The notes under the pieces are model-generated. The model did no database searches. It was given only the letters and a program-made list of their open reading frames with translations, and was not told the DNA's origin. DNA of 45,971 nt, from positions 1-45,971 of IMG/VR virus record IMGVR_UViG_3300042890_004538; one strand, 5' to 3'. The position numbers and the translations under genes are program-made. The number at the start of each line of letters is the position of its first letter. The stretch's first letter is position 1. Origin of the DNA: a virus. Shown here in pieces: positions 22,859-31,571 of the stretch.

Positions 22859-23761
22859 TAAACCACCTTTAATTCTTTCTATTTCTTTTTTCAAATCTTC
22901 ATTCTCAATAACTAACTTAGCGTTATCTTCGATAGTTAAATCATAATCAGTTTTTAAAATACTTAACTTAACATCACGTTCATTTACTTTTTCGATTAAT
23001 TCATGATTAATAACATCTTTATGAATCAACTCATCGATTTTATATTGAAGATTCTTATTTAAAGCATTAGACCTTTCTAAGTTTAATGTGATTTCTGAAA
23101 CCTTAGCTTCATTTTTAGATAATTCTTCTTTTTTAGAAGTTAATCTATCATCACTAATCTTTAATTCATTAACCAAAAACTCTTTAGTCTCTTTTAATTC
23201 ATTGTTCTCATTAACAATTTGTTTGATTGAATCACCAATCGTATATAATTGCTCTTGAATGTTAGTAGCAATTGGTGTGTTAATGTTTACCGTTTCTTCT
23301 TCATTTTCAGTTTCATTATTGTTAACAACCATTTCTGGTTCATTAACTTCTGAAAATAAATCACCTTGAATATCGTTGAATTTTTTTGTCTCAATAATAC
23401 AATTTGAATCCAATTCAATCACTCTAGCAATTCTACCTAATGAGAATTGATTCAGTGTCTCACCTAAATTCATAGCTTTAGATAATGTTGCTTGAGAAAC
23501 TTCCAAATCATATTCTTTTGAAATCTCCCAGAACCTTGTTTGTGTAATATTATTCACACTGATGTAAGTTCTAAGTGCTTTACAAACCACATTTATATCA
23601 TATATATCAATTGATATATCAGATATTTTTCGACTAATAGCACCTTTTGTTCTTGTTGGAATCATTTGATGTGTGAAATCTAATGGATGCATGAAATACT
23701 TATACAAAGAATTTAACTCTGTTTTATTCCAACTTTTTTTGTTTGTTTTTAATTGTTTCAT
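22835..23761 (-). CDS. HTH/coiled-coil protein, 308 aa
   Basis: Residues 1-50 (SWNKTELNSLYKYFMHPLDFTHQMIPTRTKGAISRKISD) look like a SANT/Myb-like DNA-binding unit. Residues 60-120 include VSQATLSKAMNLGETLNQFSLGRIARV, an HTH-like segment. Residues 165-295 form a long coiled coil ending in GGLFGFFKKK. Possibly a DNA-binding structural or regulatory protein. Follows the 517-aa phosphoesterase. Confidence 0.65.
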   Translation of the reverse strand: MKQLKTNKKSWNKTELNSLYKYFMHPLDFTHQMIPTRTKGAISRKISDISIDIYDINVVCKALRTYISVNNITQTRFWEISKEYDLEVSQATLSKAMNLGETLNQFSLGRIARVIELDSNCIIETKKFNDIQGDLFSEVNEPEMVVNNNETENEEETVNINTPIATNIQEQLYTIGDSIKQIVNENNELKETKEFLVNELKISDDRLTSKKEELSKNEAKVSEITLNLERSNALNKNLQYKIDELIHKDVINHELIEKVNERDVKLSILKTDYDLTIEDNAKLVIENEDLKKEIERIKGGLFGFFKKK

Positions 23762-23785
23762 TTTATTTATATTTATTTGTTTACA

Positions 23786-25339
23786 TTATTTAAAAGTGGT
23801 GAATTCACCATTCAAGAAGTTTATGTGTTGTGCTTTACCATTGTTATGGATAATTACATGTGATTGTAACCAAGAACTTGGTCCTATATTGTAACCTACA
23901 CGTAACTTTGTAGATGTACCTACTGCCAACCCACCATCCTTACGACCTGGTGAATGGTAATGACCAACAACACATTTGGTATTTAATTTCCTAAATTGTA
24001 ACAATGAACCACGACTACCATTAGCACCCACATCACCATGTTGACCTAATTCCCAACCTAAAATTTTGAATGAAGTACTTCTATCAAGTGTTGTCATTTT
24101 AGGGAATTTCTGTTCAATCAAATAAGGTATAATACCTTTAGGTGCATCACCTTTTAAAATAGTGTGAGCATATTCAACATATTCCAACGCATTCTTGATA
24201 TTCTTTTTCCAATCACTGTTGATAAGCCATCTATCGATAAAATCATCATGGTTACTTCGAACAATAGTTACATTGTATAATTTAACTTTTTCTAACCATT
24301 CCAACATATTATCAACTTCACGTTTAACTGAGTTTGTCCCATCTTGTTCTCTACGATACAATTGAAATGCATCTTTTGATTCATGGTGACTAATAGAGTG
24401 ACCATCAAAAACATCATGTAAAACAAGGTGTGATGGTTTAAGTTTTTTAAGTAAAACATTTAATGTAGCATCAATAACTTCATCATCATGATGACCTAAG
24501 TGTAAATCACCCAACACAGCAGCAGCTATAGTGTCAATTTTTTTAACAATACCATTAGATACATTAAAATATAAATCACTAAAACTACCATTTTCATCAT
24601 CAGCTGTTACTTGTCTAGTGAAAAAAACTTCATCATTTTTAATTTCAACAATAACAAAACCAAATGTATGGTGAAAATCACCAACCTTACCAGCTTTAGA
24701 ATCAACATAATTCTTAAGTGTTAAAGCACCAGTTGTTAACATCATCTTAGGAACTTCACCATCTAATACTGGTATCATTTCCATTTGAACTTTTGGTGCA
24801 CCAAATATACATGAATTAACTTCACTCAAAGCATTCATCCCAGTCATTGGGTTAACAGCTGTTGGTTGTATTTTAACATCACCCATGATACTTAAATACT
24901 TATGTATATTATGTCTATTAGCATCAGCATATGGTAAAACATCATTAACCCAAAATTCTTCCTCCGCATTATACATAATACTAGTTGGATTCTTGTATCT
25001 ACCTAGGATAACATGAATATCAGCTTTGATGTGTTTAGCATATGCTTCAATGTTATTTAAAAAACCCTTATGAACATCTGTGTTATTTTGAGCCCATGTA
25101 ACAATAAAGTATTTAGACTTATCATTAAATTTTCTCTCTTGTGCCGCAGAATATTGTTCAGTAATTGGTTGATTTGATTCAGTTAAACCCAATTGTTTAA
25201 CCCAATTTCTAACACTACGCTCACCCTTACCAATAAACTTACCCAATTGAGCCATTTTATCTTCCCATCTTATGTTTTTATCTTGATAGATTTTGGTGAT
25301 TTTAGCAATTTCTTTTTCTGTTAATTCTTTAAATTTCAT
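23786..25339 (-). CDS. HTH-metallophosphoesterase, T5 A1-like, 517 aa
   Basis: An N-terminal helical/HTH region (WEDKMAQLGKFIGKGERSVRNWVKQLGL) is followed by a long middle domain and a C-terminal calcineurin-like domain: LGDLHLGHHDDEV, VLHDVFDGHSISHHE, VRSNHDDFIDRW, GQHGDVGANG and VGHYHSP, with all metal-ligand positions. The architecture recalls phage T5 A1-type phosphoesterases involved in early host takeover; this is a resemblance from memory, not a search. Own promoter at 25358-25388. Confidence 0.78.
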   Translation of the reverse strand: MKFKELTEKEIAKITKIYQDKNIRWEDKMAQLGKFIGKGERSVRNWVKQLGLTESNQPITEQYSAAQERKFNDKSKYFIVTWAQNNTDVHKGFLNNIEAYAKHIKADIHVILGRYKNPTSIMYNAEEEFWVNDVLPYADANRHNIHKYLSIMGDVKIQPTAVNPMTGMNALSEVNSCIFGAPKVQMEMIPVLDGEVPKMMLTTGALTLKNYVDSKAGKVGDFHHTFGFVIVEIKNDEVFFTRQVTADDENGSFSDLYFNVSNGIVKKIDTIAAAVLGDLHLGHHDDEVIDATLNVLLKKLKPSHLVLHDVFDGHSISHHESKDAFQLYRREQDGTNSVKREVDNMLEWLEKVKLYNVTIVRSNHDDFIDRWLINSDWKKNIKNALEYVEYAHTILKGDAPKGIIPYLIEQKFPKMTTLDRSTSFKILGWELGQHGDVGANGSRGSLLQFRKLNTKCVVGHYHSPGRKDGGLAVGTSTKLRVGYNIGPSSWLQSHVIIHNNGKAQHINFLNGEFTTFK

Positions 25340-25357
25340 ATATATAGTTATTTTTTA

Positions 25358-25388
25358 CAAATGTACTACTTTATTTTTTGGGGTTCAA
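25358..25388 (-). promoter_or_regulatory. Bacteroidota-type promoter
   Basis: TTG (25388-25386), 20-nt spacer, TACATTTG (25365-25358). Confidence 0.75.
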
Positions 25389-25394
25389 CTAATA

Positions 25395-26186
25395 TTAAAA
25401 ATTATTTGGAATTAAATCGTACAAATATTCTCTATCCTCAGTGAATATTGGTGTGTTGATGTCAACAACCCATTTAGTACGAGTAACTAACTCATTAAAT
25501 GCTTTTTCAAATACAGTAGTTTCTTTTTTAATAACACTACCACGCTTGTATTTAGGCAAATAATCATTCCAATTAATACCCTTCTGAAAAAGCATCTCTT
25601 GTTTATCACTACCAGACTTCTTCTCAAGTTCTTTGTGTGAATATACAGCACTAGCTGCCATGCTTATACTATTACGAGTACAATCTTGTTGTCTCCATAA
25701 GATAGCATTGAACATCTCATCAATGTTAGGAACTTGAAATACACGTGCATCAAAACATGCTAAAGTCATATCCATCAAATCACCAATATCTAAATAACCA
25801 TTCGCACCTCTAGACTTTCTAGCTAATCGCAATTGATTGAACTTAGACGTTGCTAATGATGCAGCTATACTGGTCATCTTCTGTACGTTATAATCAAACC
25901 ATGCATCTGTTTCTATGTTATCGAAATCACATAGAACAACAGAAATTTCATCTGATTGTGTATACGCAAACTTAGCACCTTGTATGTTCTCACACAAGTA
26001 CAATGCTGTTGCATCCATATCTTGACTAAACCCATCATCAAATGGTTTGTTTAGATTTTTGGTAAATTTAGAAAATCCTTTACCATCAAGTCTAATGATT
26101 GTTATGGTTTTACGATTTAAAAATACCTTGGTTCTGTCTTCGTAATAGGTTTTAATCCTATCACCCAGACTCATTTTCTTTCCCAT
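25395..26186 (-). CDS. Thg1-like 3'-5' RNA polymerase, 263 aa
   Basis: Family of tRNA-His guanylyltransferase, which adds nucleotides to the 5' end of tRNA in the 3'-5' direction. Visible: TIIRLDGKGFSKFTKNLNKPFD with the first metal-binding Asp, AKFAYTQSDEISVVL with the second acidic pair, FDARVFQVPN, and a C-terminal WRQQDCTRNSISMAASAVYSHKEL. Bacterial and phage members usually repair 5'-truncated tRNAs instead of adding G-1. The phage carries a tRNA cluster, so tRNA repair is the likely job (inference). Last gene of the prs operon. Confidence 0.88.
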   Translation of the reverse strand: MGKKMSLGDRIKTYYEDRTKVFLNRKTITIIRLDGKGFSKFTKNLNKPFDDGFSQDMDATALYLCENIQGAKFAYTQSDEISVVLCDFDNIETDAWFDYNVQKMTSIAASLATSKFNQLRLARKSRGANGYLDIGDLMDMTLACFDARVFQVPNIDEMFNAILWRQQDCTRNSISMAASAVYSHKELEKKSGSDKQEMLFQKGINWNDYLPKYKRGSVIKKETTVFEKAFNELVTRTKWVVDINTPIFTEDREYLYDLIPNNF

Positions 26187-26204
26187 AAAATTTATTGTTT
26201 AAAA

Positions 26205-26441
26205 TTACCAACTATCGATATCTGTTAAGTCTAATTGAGTACCATCAGCACACTTAACAACTTCTACAGTACCCAATCCAGTTGGTGTGAAACAGAATGT
26301 ATATGCACCACCAATAGCACCAACATTAACTTCACCTTTTGTCTTGTTCTTTTCAATACGCCATGTATCGAATTTTTTCATTTGCTCTGCTGTTAGAGTA
26401 AATGTTCGGTCTTGATAGACCTTTTCTTTTTTATCACTCAT
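26205..26441 (-). CDS. Hypothetical small phage protein, 78 aa
   Basis: Contains GGAYTFCFTPTGLGTVEVVKCADGTQLDLTD, a pattern I recall from small phage proteins of unknown function. Lies between a membrane peptide and the Thg1-like gene. Confidence 0.62.
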   Translation of the reverse strand: MSDKKEKVYQDRTFTLTAEQMKKFDTWRIEKNKTKGEVNVGAIGGAYTFCFTPTGLGTVEVVKCADGTQLDLTDIDSW

Positions 26442-26562
26442 TTTTATCTATTGTTATAAATAATATAAAAACCAACCATCCCCAACCATCTAACCCATTA
26501 GAGGCCAAGTATACAATACCACCAACTAGTGCTATTTGTAACATTCTTAATGATGAAATCAT
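26434..26562 (-). CDS. Small membrane protein, 42 aa
   Basis: Coupled at both ends: ATG 26562 overlaps the prs stop (ATGA), and its TGA overlaps the next gene. Encodes two hydrophobic stretches (LQIALVGGIVYLA and WGWLVFILFITI). Function unknown. Confidence 0.6.
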   Translation of the reverse strand: MISSLRMLQIALVGGIVYLASNGLDGWGWLVFILFITIDKNE

Positions 26563-27551
26563 AATTCTAATTTTTTACTAGTTTTTAATGCATCGTAGCT
26601 TAATCCTAAGTTATTCGCAGCTATTGCCATACCAATTTGTTCAGCAACACTGAATACTACAATCTTATCCATAACCATAGATTCTAATGAATCACTAATG
26701 ATTAATTCTGTTAACATAGAATCGTCAATTCTATTATATGCTGGACCAGATAAAACACCATGACTAATGATTGCTCTAACACTTCTGGCACCATTTTCGA
26801 TAAGTACTTCAGCTGCTTTACATAAAGTTCCAGCTGTATCAACCATATCATCTAAAATGATAATATCTTTCCCAACTACATCACCAATGATTACCATTTC
26901 ATCAATTACATTAGCTTCTTTTCTTGTTTTATCCAACATAACATAGTTAAGGTTGGTATTATACTTCTTAGCTAATTGGTCTTTCATACGCTTTACACGT
27001 TTACCACTACCAGCATCTGGACCACATAATGTAATGTTTAAATTACCATTTGAAGTTAAAAAGTAGATATAATCATCAAAAACATTTTTACCCTCAATAT
27101 GTGTCACTGGAATATTAAAAAACCCTTGGATTTGGTCTGCATGTAAATCATAAGTAATAATACTAGTCGCACCACGTTGTTCAATCATTTCAGCCATAAC
27201 CTTAGCACCAATTGGTCCACGTGATTGGTCTTTCTTATCTTGGCGTGCATATGGAAAATAAGGTAAAACCACAATTATCTCCTTAGCAGCACCACGCTTT
27301 GCGGCATCTATTGCTAAATTTAATTTTATAATCTCATCAGACGTATTAGGACTTGATAAGATGTACACTCGTTTACCACGTACAGAATCAGTGAAATCAA
27401 CACATAATTCACCATCAGAGAATTTTTGATTTCTTAGAAAACCAATTTCTGTGTCTTCAGTTAAATTTTTATTCCAAGAATTAGCAGCAGTAACTATTTT
27501 GTTTGCAATGTGTTCTCGACCATCAAGGGAGAATAATAATGAATCTATCAT
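26559..27551 (-). CDS. prs: Ribose-phosphate pyrophosphokinase (PRPP synthetase) family, 330 aa
   Basis: Makes PRPP from ribose-5-phosphate and ATP. Motifs: FSDGELCVDF, PYFPYARQDKKDQSRGPIGAK (flexible loop), YDLHADQIQGFFNIPV, CGPDAGSGKRVKR in place of the usual SPDxGG, and the PRPP loop ILDDMVDTAGTL (about residues 233-244). Length is normal. It could supply PRPP to the NAMPT at 32994. The altered GPDAGS loop leaves open that it is an ADP-ribose pyrophosphate synthetase (Adps), the Prs-related enzyme of phage NAD+ reconstitution pathway 1. Confidence 0.9.
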   Translation of the reverse strand: MIDSLLFSLDGREHIANKIVTAANSWNKNLTEDTEIGFLRNQKFSDGELCVDFTDSVRGKRVYILSSPNTSDEIIKLNLAIDAAKRGAAKEIIVVLPYFPYARQDKKDQSRGPIGAKVMAEMIEQRGATSIITYDLHADQIQGFFNIPVTHIEGKNVFDDYIYFLTSNGNLNITLCGPDAGSGKRVKRMKDQLAKKYNTNLNYVMLDKTRKEANVIDEMVIIGDVVGKDIIILDDMVDTAGTLCKAAEVLIENGARSVRAIISHGVLSGPAYNRIDDSMLTELIISDSLESMVMDKIVVFSVAEQIGMAIAANNLGLSYDALKTSKKLEL

Positions 27552-27566
27552 AATAATAAGTTTTTA

Positions 27567-27597
27567 CAAAGATAAATAAAATAAATGGATTTTCAAA
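27567..27597 (-). promoter_or_regulatory. Bacteroidota-type promoter for prs
   Basis: TTTG (27597-27594), 19-nt spacer, TATCTTTG (27574-27567), ATG at 27551. Confidence 0.75.
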
Positions 27598-27598
27598 A

Positions 27599-28036
27599 TT
27601 ATTTAAGTAAATAATCTTTAACTTTATCAGAACCATACTTTGAAAGTGTACGGATGCCAGAACTTGATATGTGTTCAAATTCTTTATCACAGAAAATACT
27701 AACCATTTGAATGTTAGGCATAAGGTCTTGGAAATAACGATATTGGTTCATCTCATATTGTAAATCAACACTATTTCTAAGACCTCTGATAAGTGTAACG
27801 CTTTCATAGTGTGGAGTAGCCTCAATAAGTAAATCAGTTAGTAAGCCACTATATTCCATGATAGTTCTATCTTGTATTATTTTTATAGAACCTAAATCAA
27901 ATTCACTTTGTGGTTTTTCTGGGTTTATTCCACGAGCAATTATAACCTTATCGAATATCTTCTCAGCTTTTTGTAGTATATTGTAATGACCACGATGAAA
28001 TGGGTTAAAACTTCCAGCATATATTCCTAACTTCAT
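27599..28036 (-). CDS. coaD: Phosphopantetheine adenylyltransferase, 145 aa
   Basis: Transfers AMP to 4'-phosphopantetheine, the step before CoaE. Nucleotidyltransferase motifs GSFNPFHRGHYNIL (residues 8-21, HxGH) and ISSSGIR (ISSSxxR) are present. The substrate-specific LIRGLRNSVDLQYEMNQYR is the PPAT hallmark that separates it from other adenylyltransferases. About 15 aa shorter than host enzymes. Last gene of the 32.07-27.6 kb operon, overlapping the 58-aa membrane gene as ATGA. Confidence 0.9.
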   Translation of the reverse strand: MKLGIYAGSFNPFHRGHYNILQKAEKIFDKVIIARGINPEKPQSEFDLGSIKIIQDRTIMEYSGLLTDLLIEATPHYESVTLIRGLRNSVDLQYEMNQYRYFQDLMPNIQMVSIFCDKEFEHISSSGIRTLSKYGSDKVKDYLLK

Positions 28037-28209
28037 CTGTTTTTTTGTTTAATATTATAACCAATAAATATAAATAAAGCTATCATTGCAGCTATACTAC
28101 AATATTTAAGCAATATGAAAAATAAACCCAAAGCAATAAGAACTGCTTTAAGTATTAATATCCCTAACAATACAGCTAGGAATATTAAAATATACTTAAT
28201 AAGATTCAT
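28033..28209 (-). CDS. Small membrane protein, 58 aa
   Basis: Nearly entirely hydrophobic (two or three transmembrane stretches, MNLIKYILIFLAVLLGILIL onward) with a basic C-terminus (NIKQKNR). ATG 28209 shares a base with the upstream TAA and its TGA overlaps the coaD ATG. Function unknown. Confidence 0.65.
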   Translation of the reverse strand: MNLIKYILIFLAVLLGILILKAVLIALGLFFILLKYCSIAAMIALFIFIGYNIKQKNR

Positions 28210-28574
28210 TAGTTAGAAGTTATAGTTCGCCAATTTCTATTGTGATATTGAGTAGCATAAGTACCCAATTCAAAATTACCATTATACATGATAACATCCA
28301 ACACCAAAGGTAATTCACCATACAATACATCCCATTCAGCTTTCTGTTCATCAGAATACACTTTTGACTCTTCAGTATTAAATGGGTCAAAGTCTTCTGG
28401 CATACCATTAAGTATTAAATCAATTGCCTCATACAAAGTATTCTCACCAAATGGTGCTGGGTCTTCTTCTTCATTTTCAGTTCCAACGATAAAACCTTTA
28501 CCGTTGACACTCCATTTTAAGTGTTTCAACAACTTAATATGGTTTTCTGTTATTTTAATTCTTAATACACTCAT
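28209..28574 (-). CDS. Hypothetical protein, 121 aa
   Basis: Unrecognised soluble protein beginning MSVLRIKITENHIKLLKHLKW, with an acidic proline-containing loop (EEEDPAPFG). Position between the SSB-like and coaD genes gives no clear clue. Confidence 0.65.
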   Translation of the reverse strand: MSVLRIKITENHIKLLKHLKWSVNGKGFIVGTENEEEDPAPFGENTLYEAIDLILNGMPEDFDPFNTEESKVYSDEQKAEWDVLYGELPLVLDVIMYNGNFELGTYATQYHNRNWRTITSN

Positions 28575-28585
28575 TTAATCAAAAA

Positions 28586-28975
28586 TTAAAATGGTAAACC
28601 ATCATCATCATCATTATCATCATCATGTGTGATAGGTGTTTTAGAAACTGTTTTAGCGGCTGATTTAGCTTCTTTTTGTTGTTTATCAGCAAACTTTTTT
28701 TCTTCATTAAAAGTAACAATAGCAATACCTTTATTAGTATTAAAATATTTACCTTGATATTCATTACCTTTTAATTGAAAAGCAATCCTAACTTTTTCAC
28801 CTTCAGCAATTTCATCTAACTTATTGATTCCGTTCTCATCAGTGAACTCAAACTTAATGTGTTGAGGATACGTTTCATCTGTTGATACGACAACTTCTCT
28901 CTTCTTGAAATTGTTTTTAAACTCTTGGGTGTCAAAAATCACTTTAACTACACCATCAAATACATAATGTTCCAT
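28586..28975 (-). CDS. SSB-like DUF3127 OB-fold protein, 129 aa
   Basis: Residues 8-95 match the DUF3127 OB-fold pattern of Bacteroidota (VKVIFDTQEF...FKKREVVVSTDETYPQHIKFEF...GEKVRIAFQLKGNEYQGKYFN). A Lys/Ala linker follows, then a tail of acidic residues ending DDDDGLPF, the hallmark of single-stranded DNA-binding proteins that recruit partners through the C-terminal tip. Probably the phage ssDNA-binding protein for replication or recombination. Confidence 0.82.
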   Translation of the reverse strand: MEHYVFDGVVKVIFDTQEFKNNFKKREVVVSTDETYPQHIKFEFTDENGINKLDEIAEGEKVRIAFQLKGNEYQGKYFNTNKGIAIVTFNEEKKFADKQQKEAKSAAKTVSKTPITHDDDNDDDDGLPF

Positions 28976-28997
28976 AATTCTATTTTTTATTTTGTTA

Positions 28998-29282
28998 TTA
29001 ATACTTACTAAAATGGATAGCTTGACCTACTTGGTACTTACCTAAACTATCCGTGAACTCAAACTTTAAATTTTCATCGCTATTATTAAAGTCACTTGAG
29101 AACCCATTTGGGTCGACAACTTCAACTTCATAAATAACATTTTTATCCATACCCTTCTCTTTACTTATGCTTTTAACAATAAACATTGTTGCCGAATCCC
29201 AATACTCTGGAATACTAGATGTATGTTCAGTACATGATACAAATGTACTAATAATAATTAATATAAACAATAATTTTCTCAT
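28998..29282 (-). CDS. Putative lipoprotein, 94 aa
   Basis: Signal peptide with lipobox (MRKLLFILIIISTFVSC, cleavage before Cys17), then an acidic soluble region. Could act in superinfection exclusion at the envelope, but nothing specific is visible. Confidence 0.7.
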   Translation of the reverse strand: MRKLLFILIIISTFVSCTEHTSSIPEYWDSATMFIVKSISKEKGMDKNVIYEVEVVDPNGFSSDFNNSDENLKFEFTDSLGKYQVGQAIHFSKY

Positions 29283-29290
29283 TTTTTTTT

Positions 29291-30013
29291 TTATTTTGTT
29301 AATAATTCATTTACTATTTCAGTAACACCTTCAACCGCATTCTTTGTAACATACTCAACCTTAAGTCCGTAGTTATCTAAATAATGCTCTGGTGATGGGT
29401 CAATATATATGATTCTACATGGATTACTAGCATCAGATACTGTTTGTCTAACATTATTAAGCATGTCCAATGTATAACTTATTTGTAAACTAGTACCAAT
29501 AATCAATAAGATATCAGCATTATATACAGCATCATAACCTTCGTCAACTCTATAAGGCATTTCCCCAAACCAAACTATGTCTGGTCTTAATTGAGAATCA
29601 GTTTCTGGACACTTAACACCCAACTCGATGTCATTATAACCAACGTTATACTTATGTTTTTTCGATAAGCTATCACATGCTGAAGTCAACTCACCATGTA
29701 AATGAATCACATTATTACAACCACCTCTTTCTAACAAGTCAGATACGTTTTGAGTCAAATGAATTACATCATAATCTTCCTCTAACTTAGCCAAAGATAT
29801 GTGAGCACCGTTTGGTTCAACTTCTGGCATCTGTTTTCTACGCTCGTTATAGAAATCTAACACATTCTCACGTGATTTCTTCCATCCAGAAGGTGTTGCA
29901 ACATCTTCTACCTTATAATTGTTCCATAATCCATCTTTACAATCACGGAATGTCAACACACCAGACTCTCTGTCTAACCCAGCTCCACTAAATACTACTA
30001 CTTTCTTCTTCAT
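29291..30013 (-). CDS. Sir2-family NAD-dependent deacylase, 240 aa
   Basis: Sirtuin Rossmann core: VVFSGAGLDRESGVLTFRD (residues 5-23), EDVATPSGW, VIHLTQNVSDLLERGG, catalytic VIHLHGEL, RPDIVWFGEMP, LLIIGTSLQ. It is closest in layout to CobB. Oddities: the NID/NVD motif reads NVS, and the zinc ribbon has only two of four cysteines (ACDS...KCPETD). It may therefore be zinc-free or altered in activity. It uses NAD+ to yield nicotinamide and O-acyl-ADP-ribose, or merely binds NAD/ADPR. Flanked by two lipoprotein genes. Confidence 0.86.
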   Translation of the reverse strand: MKKKVVVFSGAGLDRESGVLTFRDCKDGLWNNYKVEDVATPSGWKKSRENVLDFYNERRKQMPEVEPNGAHISLAKLEEDYDVIHLTQNVSDLLERGGCNNVIHLHGELTSACDSLSKKHKYNVGYNDIELGVKCPETDSQLRPDIVWFGEMPYRVDEGYDAVYNADILLIIGTSLQISYTLDMLNNVRQTVSDASNPCRIIYIDPSPEHYLDNYGLKVEYVTKNAVEGVTEIVNELLTK

Positions 30014-30321
30014 TATTCATTCATTTTTTTACGTCCAGACACAATTAGTTTTAATATCATGAAAAACCCACCAACAAAACCAAAATTATACCATCCTCCA
30101 TTGTTATTAACAGCATATACAGCAACATCGTCCCATATTAGACTACCAATAAATGACGGAACCATAATCATACCATGCCATGTTCCACTCCAGAACCCAT
30201 AAGTGGATTCACCTTGAGGTACGCATTGTTCAACATGCGTTACGTCTGCACAACTAGTTAGTGCAAACAAAGCGATTACTATTGTTAGGATAATCAACCC
30301 TATGTTTCTTTTTTTCTTCAT
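30013..30321 (-). CDS. Putative lipoprotein/membrane protein, 102 aa
   Basis: N-terminal signal with lipobox (IALFALTSC, Cys24), followed by a Gly/Trp-rich region with one or two further hydrophobic segments (MIMVPSFIGSLIW, FVGGFFMILKLIV). Overlaps both neighbours. Function unknown. Confidence 0.68.
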   Translation of the reverse strand: MKKKRNIGLIILTIVIALFALTSCADVTHVEQCVPQGESTYGFWSGTWHGMIMVPSFIGSLIWDDVAVYAVNNNGGWYNFGFVGGFFMILKLIVSGRKKMNE

Positions 30322-30707
30322 AACATTTCTTTTATTTGTTTTAATTTTTCATCAACAAGTTTATTAACTTCATCCTCAACAACACGACCAAGTATCTTTT
30401 GGATAATCTTTTCAGTCAATGCATCTATTTTTTCATTAATATGCAGTAACATTCTTTCTTCAAATTCTTCTAATCTAGCACTAACATTAGAAACAACCTT
30501 AAATTTTAAATTTACAATTTCATCATCAGCAAATAAATCTAATTCATCAACAACATACTCTTTGATAACTTTTTTAACTTCGTTTGGTTTAATTACAACC
30601 AAATCACCATGTTTGTTTTCAAAGCTTAGAACATCTTCATCAACATGCAAATCTGATAGCTTTTTCCTATCTGCGTTCCAATCTTGTAGATTAATTAACT
30701 TACCCAT
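30318..30707 (-). CDS. Hypothetical helical protein, 129 aa
   Basis: Starts MGKLINLQDWNADRKKLSDLHVDEDVLSFENKHGDLVVI, then a long amphipathic helix (residues 70-129), probably a coiled coil. Overlaps the HAD gene upstream and the lipoprotein downstream. No recognised domain. Confidence 0.65.
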   Translation of the reverse strand: MGKLINLQDWNADRKKLSDLHVDEDVLSFENKHGDLVVIKPNEVKKVIKEYVVDELDLFADDEIVNLKFKVVSNVSARLEEFEERMLLHINEKIDALTEKIIQKILGRVVEDEVNKLVDEKLKQIKEML

Positions 30708-31131
30708 GTTTTATTAATAATTCATAAACCTCACCCCAATCTTTATCACCATCAAAACCAGCTTTATCTTCAAACAATACATTCATATAAGGTTTTTTAT
30801 CATAACAACCATAACCTTCAAGATTTGTTGGTATCTCTGGGTTTTCATTAATATAATCAAAATGAATACCATTATCCTTGAAATACTCTATGTATTGTTC
30901 AATCTCATGTGGGTGTGAACATGTGTAAAGTATCATAACAACATCTTTCATTCCACTAATAAACTGAAGTGTTGTTTTAGCAAATGGATAAAACTCTTTT
31001 GGTATGTTACCATACTCATAATTGGGTTTTAAAATAGTTCCATGGATATCAAATACCCAATATGTTTTATCCCAATTTCTTTTAATCATATGTTCATAAT
31101 GATTAATTTCAATAGACCTTAATATACTCAT
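30700..31131 (-). CDS. HAD-like protein with DIHGT motif, 143 aa
   Basis: HAD fold with motif I VFDIHGTIL, motif II LYTCSHP and a C-terminal VLFEDKAGFDGDKDW. The second Asp of the usual DxDGT is replaced by His, so the general acid/base is changed and the protein may be inactive or specialised. Neighbour of dCMP deaminase and another HAD gene. Confidence 0.72.
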   Translation of the reverse strand: MSILRSIEINHYEHMIKRNWDKTYWVFDIHGTILKPNYEYGNIPKEFYPFAKTTLQFISGMKDVVMILYTCSHPHEIEQYIEYFKDNGIHFDYINENPEIPTNLEGYGCYDKKPYMNVLFEDKAGFDGDKDWGEVYELLIKHG

Positions 31132-31136
31132 AATTT

Positions 31137-31571
31137 TTAAATTAACTTTATTTCAACATTAGCTTCATTCAACATATCAATAGCTGCTTGGAAATGACTT
31201 CCCCACTTGTCATGCTCTAAATCTGGTGTTGGTGCAACAACTTTTTTAATCCCACTCTGAATAATACCTCTAGCACAATCAGCACAACAAAACAAAGTAA
31301 CATACAACGTACAACCCTTAAGGCTGACACCATGTCTTGCAGCATGATATAACGCATTTCTTTCAGCGTGTTCTGTATAAAGATACTTCATTGGTTTTTC
31401 ATACCTTTCAGTTACTGTATCATCACATCCTCTAGGGAAACCATTGTAACCCATAGATAACACAATGTTATCAGTATCAACAATTACGGCACCTACTTTG
31501 GTATTGGTGTCTTTACTCCAACTTGCAACCAAGTTAGATAACTCAACAAACTTGCTATCCCAACTACACAT
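31137..31571 (-). CDS. dCMP deaminase, 144 aa
   Basis: Zinc deaminase converting dCMP to dUMP for dTTP supply. Motifs: NTKVGAVIVD, MGYNGFPRGCDD, catalytic TEHAERNAL, and the metal site TLFCCADCARGIIQSGI, where the usual Pro before the first Cys is Cys. Normal length. Four to eight nt overlaps tie it to the HAD genes on either side, suggesting a nucleotide-metabolism unit. Confidence 0.92.
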   Translation of the reverse strand: MCSWDSKFVELSNLVASWSKDTNTKVGAVIVDTDNIVLSMGYNGFPRGCDDTVTERYEKPMKYLYTEHAERNALYHAARHGVSLKGCTLYVTLFCCADCARGIIQSGIKKVVAPTPDLEHDKWGSHFQAAIDMLNEANVEIKLI

